Shown: in pieces, positions 12,765 to 26,500 of the stretch
How positions within the stretch are numbered: the stretch's first letter is position 1
How the letters are laid out: each line of letters opens with the position of its first letter
Assembly (NCBI GenBank): GCA_023078685.1
Contig: JALGAS010000002.1
Span: 2,356,001 to 2,420,000, forward strand
DNA: 64,000 bases
Reading direction: 5' to 3'
Origin: Neopestalotiopsis rosae
Lineage: Eukaryota; Ascomycota; Sordariomycetes; Amphisphaeriales; Sporocadaceae
Made by a program: the position numbers and the translations under genes
Notes under the pieces: model-generated
Databases searched by the model: none
The model's input: the letters and a program-made list of their open reading frames with translations, nothing else
What the model was told of the DNA's origin: nothing

Positions 12765-15700
12765 GCATCCGATCGTGACTGACTGGACCACGTAAGCACA
12801 GAGTGATCAGATAGTGCTGCAGTATCTCTAGTTTCTTCATTATGGCTCAGCATTTTGTGGTCGGTCACTCTGTCCAACGTAACCCGACTAAACACCCAGC
12901 AACGCAGGGTCTGTGGGGGATGGAGAAACAAAGATGTGTGTCTGTACACCAGAACTCAAAATAAGGCCCAGGGCTGGCGCAAGACACTGCACAAGCATTG
13001 AGTGGCTGAAACCGCGAGAAAAAGGAAGCACTTGTCCATCATAGGACCTAGAAATCTCAAGACGGTTCAATGTTATGGGCCGATGCCGAATGGTCACTCG
13101 ACTCCCATCAGCAGAGCGAGCAGCTCATCATCAGCGATCTCTCTGATCCCAGTCTGCTCGCCCCGACGCGCCGGCAGTTGGGTAGAACTAGCGATCATCT
13201 TACGGCATGGCGCAAGATCTGGGTAATCATTTGACGATCAGTGCCTTGTACGTCTGTCTGTTGCAAACGTCAGGCGTACACAATATGATCACCTTAGCAT
13301 CACGTTTGACAGTCATTTATTATGTTGTTTAAAGAGTTCTCTTCTATTCGGGCCATCTTGAACCACGGGATCGGGAAGCAGATAGAGTTATCTCTTGGTC
13401 TGAACTTACAGTCGGACGCTCGATAAGCTCCCGCGCATTCAACGTGTTGCAACTCAGACAAATTACAGATCAGTCCTTTGTACACATCTATGTGACCCAA
13501 ATGCCTTTTTTAATGCACCTGGCCAATCGTGTAATGTACTCAGCGTGTTACCCAGCACACCGGTCACCAAAAATGTGTTGAATAACTGGCCGAGTTTTCG
13601 TTGCAACCTCACCCGTGCCTTCTCATGTGCAACTACGTATTATCACCTGATTATATCCCGTAGGTAAGATCAAATGTTTGTTACCCTCTCTCCCTTTGAG
13701 CTTTGATATTCGTCATCCGATCTCTTCCATTGTTCTTCCCTTTTCTTGTCCGCTTATACCTCTCGCCCAATCTCTGTCGATTGTGGCTATCCGTACGGCC
13801 CGTCTGCCGTGCTTACGGCTTATTACCTGCCTACCTTACCTAGTGATACACCTACTGCTGCTTGCTCGTCTGGACCATAGAGCGCTCGTCCTTTTTTCCC
13901 CCTTGGGCTCCAGACGTCCTTGCTCCCACCAAAATCGTGCGTCACGAGTCAGCTGACGGCTCACATCTCACATTGTCCGTCGTTCGAGGTTCGCGGGTAT
14001 CTCTTTCCACACAGATCTTGTTGTACGCCTCTAGATCCACGCCTCTTTTCTCCTCCCCGGTGCGTGGTGCGGCCGTCCTTGAGGGAGTGTTTCCCCGCGT
14101 GAGAAAATCAGAAACAGGCCATTGGCAACTCGAGTCGAGAACCCGGACCCTGCTTCAGGTGACAGGCCGCTACTGATGGTGAATTGTCGGACGGCACCTT
14201 TCAATCCTCTTCCAGATCGTGTTCTTTTTTCTATATTTGACAACGGCCGAGTCTAGTGTATCACGATGCACGAGCAAACTCATCAGCCTCTTTTTTACGC
14301 ACATACTTTGGGAACCCCTCATATGATGTACGTACTTTGACATGCACTTGCGCAATTCTTCATACAAGCCCAATGATCCTTTTGGCAGAAGCTTGGTCCT
14401 CGCCGAGAGGGAGCTCATGCACGCCATGATTGCTGACCCTGCGACTCAGGGTCTTACAAGCCACGGGGGGCAAGCTAAGTGAAGGTAGGTCAATGGTGGG
14501 GGAAAACGCGGGCTTGGTGGCTGTCTGTTCGCACACAGCCAGATATGCTGTGCGAGCCAAACTGCTGGAAGTCGTGTTCAGCTTTTTCTACATGTTCTGC
14601 GGACTCGACGCCACGCTTTGCTTGGGCTGTCCATTGACAGCCCATCCGCGGCTGCTGTGATACCCTGAAACGAAGTTGTAGTCCATGAGCAATTGGATCG
14701 CAATTGGTGCGGTCTTTGCTCATGGGCGATTTTTGACTCAGACGGTCCCGAAAGACATGTTTTTCAGCCTCCTCTGCTCCCCACTCGGGTAAATATGCCT
14801 ACGAACTCAAAAAGAGTCCTTGATGGCAGCCCGAGTATAGCATACGAGCTATTACTGCTATTACTCTTCTATGTACTATTTTCAGCTCCGGGCTTGTAAA
14901 TCGCTTAAAGTGAGTGTTCGTCAGGACTTTCCCACACGCCACTCGCAAGATGCTGTCTCCCCATCCCTTCCTCCAAACAGAGTCAGCCTTGTTGATCTGC
15001 AGTAGCCACCCTTGACCTTTTTGCTGCGAGGAGCTGCCATTAGCCATGATCAGCCACGTCTTCACGTGTTACTGCATATAATTTTCCAAGAACCTTGGAG
15101 AAGCAATCGGACGAGTGCTGCTAAAATTTGCCATTGTTTAATTACTGGGTGCAGTAATTTGACATATCTCGCGAGGAGGTCCCGGAGAGAAGCTCGGTAA
15201 GATCGCATCTTCCTCTTCATGTACGATAATGGAGAATCAAGGACCCTGATACCCCTATATTGGGATACGCTTTGCTCGGGGATGCGAATCCTCTTCTCCC
15301 GCCGCTCAAGTGCATCGTGCATCCATCGCAAAGAAAAACCCATCCATCCCACCAACGCCCGCTCCTCCGCACCTCCCGTAAATAGCGGGCGGCTGGTAAA
15401 ATCCTTTTTCTATTACAAGAAAAGAATCAACCAACCTAACCGGCCCATCCCTTCCAGTGCGGTCGGGGCCGCAAAATGGGTCCTGAGCATTCCTGCTGCG
15501 CCGCGAACTCGCATATTCACCATCTGCCGGCCCAATCCGGGCTGCCGGAATCTGGCTTTTGCTTACTGTGACTTTTTGTGTCTTATGTGCTGATGTGCAA
15601 AATGGTTCATTTCCACCACTGGAGAATTGGGAAAAAAAGGAGTTGTCGAACCGTACCTTGCATTAGGCTGATAGAGGATTACGCAGTACTTCTAAGATGG

Positions 15701-18700
15701 TCTCGGGGGCAGTGTTCTGATGGATGGTTGGCACGAACCGCCATTCGACCGTCGGGATGCGAGAGAGATCTTTGCCCTTTTTTCTTCGCAAATTACCCGG
15801 CTGAGATGAGCTTCTATTGAGCTCTTCTTCGTACCTGGCGATCAGAATCCTAACCCCCACTCTACTGTAGTGGCCTTTTTTCCTTCAGCGAAACCCCCCA
15901 ATTACCATTCCCCACGGGCTGTCAGCTGTAATGCAGAAATCAGCTGACGGACGACCGGGGTATATTTCTTCACCTTCTCTGGAATCTGCGGCCGGAGTCT
16001 GCGTTGTCCACAATGAGGATCCTTTCGTGATGCCCTCACCTCTCTGTTCGTGTTTACCGCCGTTTTGACCGCCTGGGGTTTACCTGGGGTTCTGGCTGTC
16101 GCCAACTATTGGAGTCTCCCGGGACTCCGGAACATGTTGCGCGGTCACCGCTTCCCACAAATCTTTACGGAGTCTGTTTTGCGCACGCTGGCATGGAGCA
16201 CATGGAGCAAATAGTCGGAGTTGATTTTTACATGGTTCCCTTATCTCCAGCGCATCGACCAGATCATAACACCCTGAACACTGTTCACCCCACGTTCTAG
16301 ATGTCGCGAAACGGAACCCGACCCGTCACGCTACCAAACCATACGCTTTGGCTGGGGGTAGAGAGCTGCTACATAGTTACTGTTGTAGGACTGGCCCTGG
16401 TAAGACAACGGCGGCAGCAAGATGATCTGAGCCAAGTCTTTCATTCGTGATATCGACAAAGTACGAAGATCCAATCACGACATGCCGAGAAGTCGCTGTT
16501 GTAAATCTTCCCCTTTAGTGCCTCGAGAATGCACGAATCGATAGACCGGCCCACACAGCGACTCCCAGCACTTACAGCCAGCTGCCAATTCGAATACGTG
16601 GAGATGCGTGATGGGGTTCACGGTTCGGATCATTGTCATGGTCCGCATCATTATTGTATCATGATGGACAATCTAGAACTGATTGTCAACTATAGTGCAA
16701 AGAACTGCGCCCTACACTACTAGACTATTCCTAGCAGTCGTAACCCAGGACATCCACAATTTTCTCGGCATTCCACTCGCAACACACAGAATGAGTATTG
16801 GGCTGTCAACTGTGTGCCTAGATGGCTTGCATGACTCCCTATGGTGCTCAAGCTTCATCCAATTATAATCAACCATTTCACATTTTCCCGATGCCCTCCC
16901 ATTCACATACGAAGCTGTACAAGTTCCTCGTGTCTTTTTCTGGATCTACAGAAGAGGCGTTGACAAGATGGTGTGTTCATGCTAAATGGCAAACGTGCTA
17001 ACTTAAGGGTGACGTTGTCATGTGAGCAGACAATCAATACAGTGAGGCTATGATTCGAGTCCGTATGTATGTACTATACTTTTACATACGCACACTACTA
17101 TATTGCCCAGTTATCTATCCAGAGGCGGGGGGAGGGAAAAGAGGGCGATAACACCAAGCCCTAAGGTTAGTAGTGTTCCACGGAGGCTCGTATACTCAAA
17201 AGGTGGGCTGGGGGAAAAGAGAAGATCTTCACTCTAAGCCCTCTGTATCCCACCAGCCAGAGCAAAGAAAGGTTGATGATTCGACAGCCCTGCAGCCCTC
17301 TTTTTTTCTTGTTCGCAGTTTTTTCGCGTTTCCCCATCAACTTCCGCACTCCGTTCCCGGGCGGCAAGTTGACGAAATACTCCTCACGGCTGTTAGTATA
17401 GATCACGAAGAAAAAAAGCCGAGGGCCAAAAATCTAAAAAGCCTCAACGTCATTTGTCAGCCCGCTTCAAAGTTCGCGACTTGGCTTAACTAACGCCAGG
17501 ACGCTCAGTCGGAGGGAAACTCTGTTTAGTGACAGCCCGACAAGGCTTGCGAGGGTAGCATTTTGTGGTTTTCATTCCCCTGTCGGTGCCTGTCTTGTCC
17601 GAACAGTTGGAGCAAAGACCCAGCAAATCCAGCAAAAATACTCGCAGCTTGTCAAGCTTGTGTGTGTGTGCGTTGCAAGGAATAAGCCAGAATACCACGC
17701 GGTTTTTTCGCAAGACAGGTACCCGAGAAAGTTAAAAGCGGCATCACCAAGATACTGTGCTCTAATGCCTCATCGTCCTCGGCATCCCTGTTGAGTATAC
17801 CAAGCTGTGAGAATTTCCAGGTTCTCTTTTTATTCCGCGTCACATCATCATCCCTTGCAAGACTGAGTAAAAGGGCCCAAGCATCATGAATGAAGGGAGA
17901 TGGATGGATTTTTTAAGGTTCCTGGATATTACCTACCCTCCCTCGCTTTTTTGCAAACATGACCTTGCTCAACAGGTGCACACGTTTTGTGCGTCAGTGC
18001 CAACTATGCATCATCATCCCGGGGGCCCGTTCTTTGTCAGTGCTGACATTTGACACTGACATATACATTATACTGTGTAAATAGATTGTATGGCTTTTGT
18101 TCACTTTGCTTTTTGATTCCGTGTACTTTACAGAGGGTCCTGGTGGCTTGGGGTGGTGGTCATGGTGGTCTCGATTTGATGATTCCCGTCGTCTCCGTTT
18201 TTTCCCCTCCAAATGTCGCAGCGCTAATGCAGGCACAGAGAGGGCTTAAAAAATCTCTTGGGTGTGGCAGAGCCCGATTGGATTTCCGGGCCCTCTCAAC
18301 TTTCTCTTTTGCGCTCGCGATGTGATTGGAGACAATCAGACTTTCGACGCGGGGACATGGGGGGTCATAGTGATGAAAAACGCGTACAAGGGTCTTTGCT
18401 TGCTGCTTTGCAGGTTTGGTGCGAACGTCAAGAGATAGAGAGAGAGAGACTCACCAGCTTAGAGGGAAAACTTGGTGCTGCTTTGGTTTAGTACATGGGC
18501 CCCGACCCAGCATCTCCCTCACCCGCCGATATACTTGCTTGCATTTGACGCGCGCACAAACTACGCCCACTCACACCAAATCCAATCCACTCTTGATGTA
18601 TATAGTATTTCCGCAAGAGGATGCAAGTTCGTCAGAGTTTTTCTGCCCACTCTGTTTCCCACGCATACCACGTAGCCGGTCGGTCCCTTGCATGTTGCGA

Positions 18701-21700
18701 TTCCCGGAGTGTGGGAGGGCGCTTTTTCTTGGTAAAGGGTTCTCAAGCCCCTCCCTACTGGATAACCGATGAGAATTGAAGGCCAGCTGAAGGAGGGAGA
18801 AGGGGGGTGAGCCACCAAGGACGGATGGCAGATTGGCGCCAATGATGTCAGATGTGCAGTGACAGGTCACAATCTACAGGTTTGCTTGCCGTGTTGTCTG
18901 TCTGTCAGTCGCCCCCATCTGCCATCAGAAAAATGATGACCTACCACACCCTTCCACGCAAACCACGGATTTGGCGGTCATCATGTATGTAGGTTCTAGG
19001 GGTAAGTAAGGTTATTCCAGCCTAGAATGCAAGCCAGAAGGAACATCTCCCGTAGGGGAAGCAAGCAAGCAAGCGCACCACAGGCACCACACACTCTCGC
19101 TGAATCGACAGTATGTGTGTGTGTGTGGGATGGGCGGCAGTGCCAAGCGTCAGCACCAAAGCTTGCCGCACTTGGCATCTTCGGATGGGAGGGGGTACTT
19201 AACCATGACAGTGACAGAAGTTTTTTCTTCGACCATGCTGCAGTATTCGGTTTAGACCACCCGTACACATGTGCCGATCGCCACTGCGCGTGTAAGTCGG
19301 CCGTTTTACGAAATAGCCATGGACTCTTTACTATTCTTTGCCGAATGAGCGAATCAGATGGGAGAAGAGATGGTATTACATAGTACATGACAGAGCTCAA
19401 AAAGAGGAGTAACTTTCGGACTATACTATGTGGTGCAGGTGACGATGGCTTTACGCAACGGATAGGGATCCATTGTTGAAAAAAATAGACGGCAAATGGG
19501 ACAATGTCCACTATAGAGGCAGCTGAGAGCAGCGAATAGGAAGACGTTCAAGGTCTAGTGTAGAATAGACCCGAGCTGAACAACTCACAATACTCTGTCT
19601 CTCTTTAGTATCTACTGCCGCGGGCCTGAGTCACTGTCACTCTCTCTATTTTTTTGCGGGTACCTCTGAGCCGCCCACCGGCTCTTGGCCCCAATTGCTC
19701 CATCTGTCGCGTGCGCTTAGGTGATCGCTCTTTTTGACTCGCGCGCGCGCAACCGTTGGGCAGCAGCTTCTCCCCGAGCTCGCCAAGCTCCCCTTCACAC
19801 ACTCTTTTTTCAGAGTTCTTCTGGTCTGGCACGTAGAACGATGGCCGCTGGACTGGTTACTGGACCGGCGTCGCATGCTACATACCACTGCTTTTTTGAC
19901 TGCTACCATGCATCCTTCTACCCTCTTCTACTCTGCTCGCGGACTCTTGCCACCCGGCACCATTGCAAGTAGTCAAAGGTTAAAAAAATCATCTCGAGAT
20001 GCGCCTGAGCTACGACTTACTGCTACCACATAGTATACTAACCTAGGTATGACGGGATATCTTCCCCTGGGGGACTAAAATTTACCGGTGCAGGGCCAAG
20101 TGGTAACAAAAATAAGTCCTAGCACACGGAAAACTGTCATGCAGTAGGGTTGTCAATAGTGGCTCTCGGAGCTCTATTAAAGCACCTCGGAGGCTTTTTT
20201 CCTTTACTATTCCTCAAATGGCACAATTACCAGCTCGTCCAGAACACATGCTTTTTTTTTTTTTGTGTTCGGCGTTGCACCAATTCTCTAGAGTTCCGAG
20301 TATGCTGAAGATCTCTACTGCTTTCAAGAGGGCCAATCGCATTCGACTCCGGTTCCCGAACCAGTCAATGGCGCCAATGACGTGGGGTTATGGTCTAGAC
20401 CTCTTGCCTATCCTGCAGGTCATGGACAAAGGGAAATAAAGAAAAGGGAATTGACAAGATTTTTAGATTGTAAATCCGGCACTTGGGAGGTAGCAGGTAG
20501 GGAATGGGAATCGGTACAGTATGCGAGTCTACTAGTGGCATGACTTTTCTCATTCACTCCATGGCCTTGGGTCCTATGTAATGCACCATGTAAGGTGAGT
20601 ATTTCAGCGAGATCGAGATACCCAGGACAGTAGATGTATAGTACTCTGCGTATAAGCTACGAACCTGCAGCTGGGATCAGTGGCTTCCCTGTTCCCCGGT
20701 CAGCTCGGTGAAGGCAAAAATCACTGGCTGGCCGGTACTGGGCTACTGGGTGGGTGGGAAAGGACCGGTTCTAGGGTTGCTCAGTTCGATCCTTGCACGA
20801 CAGCGGCGGCGGCTTTTCGCTTAAGATTTAGATATGGGAAAAAGCAAAGAGTCCAGAACTGGCAATCTAGCCGCGACGTGGCGGGCGCAAGTCAAGTAGT
20901 GGGAGAGAGGAGAAAGAAAAAACGAATTGAACGACGTGGAAAAACGAGAGAGTGACTGCGAGAGAATAACCTTAGCATTAAACAAGTCCCACGTATGTAG
21001 GGTTCCTGCGCGACGTGGCCATGGATTTGGGGCTGTTTTTTTGATTGCAGAACGAACCCCCTGGCCAACAAGGTACTGTAGGGCAGCAAGAAGAAAAGTA
21101 TATGCGCGTTCGCCCATACTGGCGGTTGACAAGGGGGAGGAGGCGAGGCATTGCAGACAAGTCTGCAGGCCGACGCGCTCTCGCTCGGTTTTGCTGGGAT
21201 GATGACCGTGTCCGCGGCCTTGGGTAGGAAGATTGAGTCGACCGGACGCAACGACTCTCAGGTCTTGCCTGTGAAGGCGCCTTGCTTTCTTGGAGTCATG
21301 ACATCTATCACTCAAATTTTGCTTAATGACTATAAAAAATGACCAGTATGAATAATTCGGTTGATATACAATGTCATAATTTTTGAGATGAGTCGGGTGG
21401 GCAAGCTCAGAGGTCAAGTTTCAGAGTATTGCTTTTTCTCAGTCTCCAGCAGCACGAGGTGGTTGATCCCCCACAATGGCCACAATCGATTGTTCATAGA
21501 AAATCCAAAGTGGTAGAGCATGCGAGGCATGTAGCCAGTAAAGCCCAATAGAACTCTTCTACGTGAAACGCTGAGGCTGCGAGACAGGTTCGCCTCGAAA
21601 AGCCATCGTGTTTGCCTTTGAAGAAGGTATCGAGGCCAAGTGAGGATGAGCGATCTCACCATATGACTTTGGGCACCTATACTGTCCGAATCGGGCAGTC

Positions 21701-22810
21701 TTATGAGCGAAAATGCGGAGAAAGGTCGTCAACACTTGAGCTTTCAAACCAGATGACCTGGACATGAGGTAGAATATTCCGAGCGTCGAGTCAAAAGAGA
21801 AGAAGACCGGCCGTAATGGCTTGGATCTCCCTCTCGCTTCGAGCCTTGTGCATGAGGCAAACTGACGATGCCTGACTCGATGACTCGAAAAATATTCTGA
21901 TATCCGACTGGAAGTATGTAAACCCACGTGCGAATGGACCCTGAGCAAGCCAACCTCTGATGTAGATCACGATATTAGATTGATAACAATGTCAGGAAAG
22001 CCATGTGCCCGGTACTCGTCAACCGCTGCTCATCGGCCGCTTCAGCCGCAATGGCTTCAGGGTCCTCGTCAACACTTACCCTCTGTGGGGGAATGTGTGC
22101 AAGTCCGAGACACTTTGGACATTACATTGGTGTACTACCCATCTCCGGGAGCAGTTGCTTGAGATCAGGCATATCCCATCATCTTGAGGCATGCTATTGC
22201 CGATGATGCCGCTACATCTCCACTGGAAATATGAGTGCATGGCGAATATCGTTCTAGAACGATCAGTAATTCAGTCCAAATATACGTATCTATCATGAAC
22301 CAGTGGGGTTCCCTATTCAAGCCGAGTGCATAGGCCAAAATGTCTCACTCGCAACTCAGGGATGCAATTACCATCATGCCATGTGTTGTAGTTTTCCAAG
22401 CTACCGGTGCCTGTAAACAATCGAGACATTCCAGTGGCAAGCCTGGTAGGAGGCAAGCCTATGCGAATGCCAGTCAATGCCAGTCAGAGCCAGTCCAGAA
22501 CAGAAGTCGCTTGCGAGTCTACGATTTCTCTCGTACGATTCCATGGCGTGATCATTACATGTCAACGTTCTCCGGTCGAGAGTCACTCAAATTCCCAGCT
22601 GGCTCACCCGTACCAACCGTTCGAGCCGTTGGGCCTCAAATGGGACCAAGTACCATGTCTACTGTTTCTTCTTCCGCGCTCATCTTTGACCATCTCTCCC
22701 GGTCTCGCGATTTCTGATCCACAACAAGTCACTTCTTGATACCGATCTTGCTTCCCCTCGAGTCTTTACAAGGATGACCGTTGGAGGGCCATCCAACGGT
22801 CAGAGAGTAT

Positions 22811-23090
22811 TCCAAACCCATCTTTTGCAAACGTTTCATATCGATCTCGAATGAGATGCACTGCTTCTCAATTGATTCAGTCGGCAGCGGGATATTTTAC
22901 TCTGGGATGTTACTTTGACTTTTGTGAAGCAATCGGAAAGGCAAGTGCCCACGTAGAAAATAGAGAATACATTCGTCCAACAATCAAAACCAATCATATA
23001 TACAGGAGAAGGGCCAAGGCACTTGATATGATTATCTGGGAAGCCAAATGAGCCTGACAGTATTATACAAAGCTCATTCTCTGGCTCTGA
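22811..23090. repeat. Diverged tandem direct repeat, copy A
   Basis: This segment aligns over most of its length with the next segment (23099-23375). Shared landmarks in the same order are TTTCATA, TTCTCAATTG followed by TTCA, ACTTTTGTG followed by AAGCAATT or AAGCAATC, GAAAGG, AAAATAGAGAATA, a GGCAATTGATACGAT or GGCACTTGATATGAT block, GGAAGCCAAA, and AGTATTAT. Many differences are transitions, but both directions are seen, so I do not claim RIP. No protein is recognised in either copy. Confidence 0.75.
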
Positions 23091-23098
23091 AGTTCAGA

Positions 23099-23375
23099 AT
23101 TTCGAAACCACCTCATGCAAATATTTCATAGTTGCTCTTAATTTCTCAATTGGTTCAATTGGCGGCAGAATCGTCTTATTTAACTTTTGTGTAAGCAATT
23201 AGAAAGGTAAGGGCCAAAATAGAGAATAGAGCATAGTTTCGTCGCGAAATCACAACCGACAATCGATACACGAGTAAAAGCCGAGGCAATTGATACGATC
23301 CTGTAGGAAGCCAAAAATGAACGTAATAGTATTATGCGGACGTCGTTCTCTAAAGATCAGATTTTTATATAATCA
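23099..23375. repeat. Diverged tandem direct repeat, copy B
   Basis: Second copy of the repeat described at 22811-23090, lying immediately downstream in the same orientation and ending about 170 bases before the 3' end of the NACHT gene. Landmarks and spacing match copy A with several short insertions and deletions. Confidence 0.75.
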
Positions 23376-23542
23376 AGAACAAAGCAATAGCGGTCTAACA
23401 TGCCCACTTTGTAAAACCTTCTAGATGCAATGTTTCCCTTCTCAACCACAAATGGATATCGCCTTGCACCATGAAAAAAGACAGTTGACTCCTGAATGCA
23501 ACATCACGCCTCTCAACGCCCAAAGCAACATGCCCGAACAAT

Positions 23543-26500
23543 CTAGCCAGTCTTTCTCGCCATCGATTCTCTTACTGCTGCCGCCTCAATGACGAGCAAG
23601 TCTCTTGCAAACTCTTCCTCGCCCGCTAGTATATCGCCAATGATGTCGATGGCGGCTCTGACCTCTATCGACCCTTCTCCAACGCCACCGCCCGTCTCTA
23701 CTTGCAGCTGGGGGTTGGCGCCATTGTCCAAGAGTATCGTGACAATGTTCACCCATCGTTGACGATTCTTGTTCGACGCCTGTCCTGTAGGCGCACCCGT
23801 GGATACCGTCGTTAGATTCTGTTCTCGGGAAAAGTACTTTTGACCAGCTTGCAGGGCCCGCGTCCACACTTCTTGAGCTTGCTGGTGTCGCATACTTGCG
23901 CCACAAGTGAGGAGTAAGCGCACAAACTTGGCATCGGGCAAGTCGTGATGGAAGTCCTTGTAACTACCAGTCAGGGGGACGCAAGATGATACCATTGAGC
24001 CGCTGATTGACCGGACATCTCCTTCAGGGCAGACGGCATATTGTAGCAAGGCCTGTGCTTCTATAGCTCGCTCATCCTCATCAAGCAACATGAGCTTTGC
24101 CGATACGTAATTCAATAGATTTGCCTGGATGGCGAGTGCGAGGAAATTGCATCTTGACGGTGATTGACCCACGTCCATAGGTTCAAACCCTGCCCAGCTC
24201 GTGGCCATGAGCTTGGCGCGTTCCTTGTTGGACCAGTCGAGATCGTTAGGTGCAGGTGTATAATCCCGAATCGCCTGTTTCCACCCTTCTCGACAAGTTT
24301 CATCAAGTTCGTCAAGCAATTCCACATATGCTTTGAAGTCGAAAGGCTTGTCATCCACACGATTGGCGTAGCGTAGAATGTTGCCAACGATAAGCCACAT
24401 GTCTGGTTCGACTCGAAAGCGCGTCAATTTCGAAGCGAACGGACGTTGTTTGGTCAGATACCGGACGTGACGTATGTTTGAGCTAATGAGGGAGTAATCA
24501 AGCTCAACGCCGCTGGGCTTTGTCACCGAGAGCTTATCCCAGAAGCTCGACTTGGACAGGAATTCTTTTGCCGTCAAGTGCATGAATGCCACGCGCTCGC
24601 TGCCCTGTCGCTTCTCGAGGAGGCCGGCACAGCGAGTCGCTAGACGATGTTCCATGCGCCGCGAAATTTCCAGCACGTCGGACTCGAGGATTGGATTTGC
24701 TTTTTCGTGGTGTATTAGAAGTTCTCCTAGGTCGGGATTTTGTTTCCGCAACTCTTTTCTCGCCAGATAACCCTCTTCGGCCAGAGCAAGTGTGATCATG
24801 TCTGGTGGGTCGCGACATCTCATAGTGATTTCGATGATTCTACATGCTTCGCGCTGATATGCCGGGGAAAGGCTCTGGATTATGCGCATATATAATCCGT
24901 CGAGGCCCATGAGGTGGGTGGGGAGGGTGTCAAGTGTATGCCTGAGCGACTTGAGCGATCCTTCCATCAATATATTGATCGTCAGTCTAGCCCACAGAAA
25001 GTCACCGTTGGAGAGACGAGCAACTTCATCGCAAAGATGTTGTTGTCCAGAAGAGAGACCAGGAGCAACATCGTCAAGGCGGTCGGCACAATACTGTGAG
25101 ATCATATTCTGAGTCCTCGAGTGGACACGCAAGCGGGGGAACTGCGAGAACTCCTCCTCAAAAATGGGAAGTTCTCTGCTAGAACACACCAGTTTTATGG
25201 CATCCGAGCATGAGAATTCGCTGACGAGACGCGCAATCTCCATGTGCGAGCTTGCAATCCACCCCTTTGAACCGAGAACTGAATTGTCGCTATCAGAATC
25301 CACGGATTCTCCAGATATGCTTGCCCTGGCAGCATAGTCATCCGTCTCGGTCGAGCGATACTCATCGAGGGCATCCAGGAAGACCACCATCCGGAACGTT
25401 TTGGCTGTTTTGGAAAGCAACTGATAAAAGGCTTGCATGAGATTCACAGTTGTGTTGAAAGGAATAGGCGGAGGCCATGGGCCATCCATGAAGCTAGGAA
25501 AGCAGAGAGGGATAAAATCAGGCCGAGCACTGAGAATCTGGTACAGAAGAGATCGGAGAATGCCCTCTCGGGACTTTTGGATCTGCTCCCCACTTTCGCA
25601 AAGATATGCGCTTATCATGAGCACAGTACTGTTCTCGCCTCCCCATTGCTCAAAATGCGCCCGAGTTTCCTGATTGTGAAACAAGTGCTTCATGAGTGTC
25701 GTTTTACCAGAGCCAGCGTTACCACTGATCCAGAATAGTGGCCCTGGAGAACGGCACCACCTGTAGAAACCCGACGGAGGTTGGTTGTCGCCCCCAGCAA
25801 TGATGGATGCGCAAGTCCGATCGAAAGACTCTTCTCCAGGCTCTCGTTTGTTCCGCGTATCGAAATACAGAGTATCGAGGATTTCTGGTTGATAATTAGT
25901 ACCACTGACACTTTGCTTGAATAATGAATTCTGACGTACCTTTGTTTCGAATAACCTTGGCTTCGGTATCTGCTTGTTTATTAGCATGGAAAGTTGTTAA
26001 AGGGCATTCAAGCTCGTTGGGAGACGCACCAATTGATTGCGATTTACGGGACATTCTACTGAGGTGTCCAACTAGCTGAAAGTAACCTGGATCCTGTCGA
26101 TCTGAGAACCTGGCTATGTTGAAATGATCGGCCAGTATATCGTCAGATACGACATTCAGTCCTTCATATGTGGCACACGATTTCGGAACCATCTGATGCA
26201 AAAGATGTCAGCCGAGTACATTAAATATTTGTTGCAAACTTACAGCTGACATTGTAGGCGTTGAAACTGGAATTAATTCCCTGACGCATACTACTGACAT
26301 GTCGCGAGAGAAAGCAACGAAATCGTCTTTTGGTGCGGCCCATAGCTCCACATTCTTCTTCATCAGTTCGACAAAGGCCTCGTCTGTTCGCTTCATTTCA
26401 ATAATGGCAGCTTTTGCAAAGACGTCTTCGAGTGAAAGCCGATCGGTGCTCTTATGAGGCGTGCCGAGAAACAAAATACCGATCGTTTTGGCATATATAT

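Larger units (their letters stand above)
8406..22810. other. Long gene-poor stretch (about 14.4 kb)
   Basis: No frame longer than about 200 codons and no splice-compatible chain of exons with a recognisable domain was found on either strand. Base composition is ordinary, not strongly AT-rich, which argues against heavy RIP decay. From 8.4 to about 9.8 kb the plus strand is purine-rich, so the minus strand is pyrimidine-rich, as expected for a promoter and leader of the gene starting near 8.2-8.4 kb. Plus-strand pyrimidine-rich stretches occur at about 11.13-11.27, 13.68-14.06 and 18.18-18.22 kb, like fungal transcript leaders, so unannotated non-coding transcripts are possible. I looked for tRNA B-box motifs (GGTTCRANNCC) and found none with a matching cloverleaf. 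The only internal repeats I note are the two simple repeats listed separately. Confidence 0.5.

Noticed and set aside
24180..24194. A perfect tRNA B-box-like motif GGTTCAAACCC
   Set aside because: It lies inside the coding exon of the NACHT gene, and no A box or cloverleaf is found around it.
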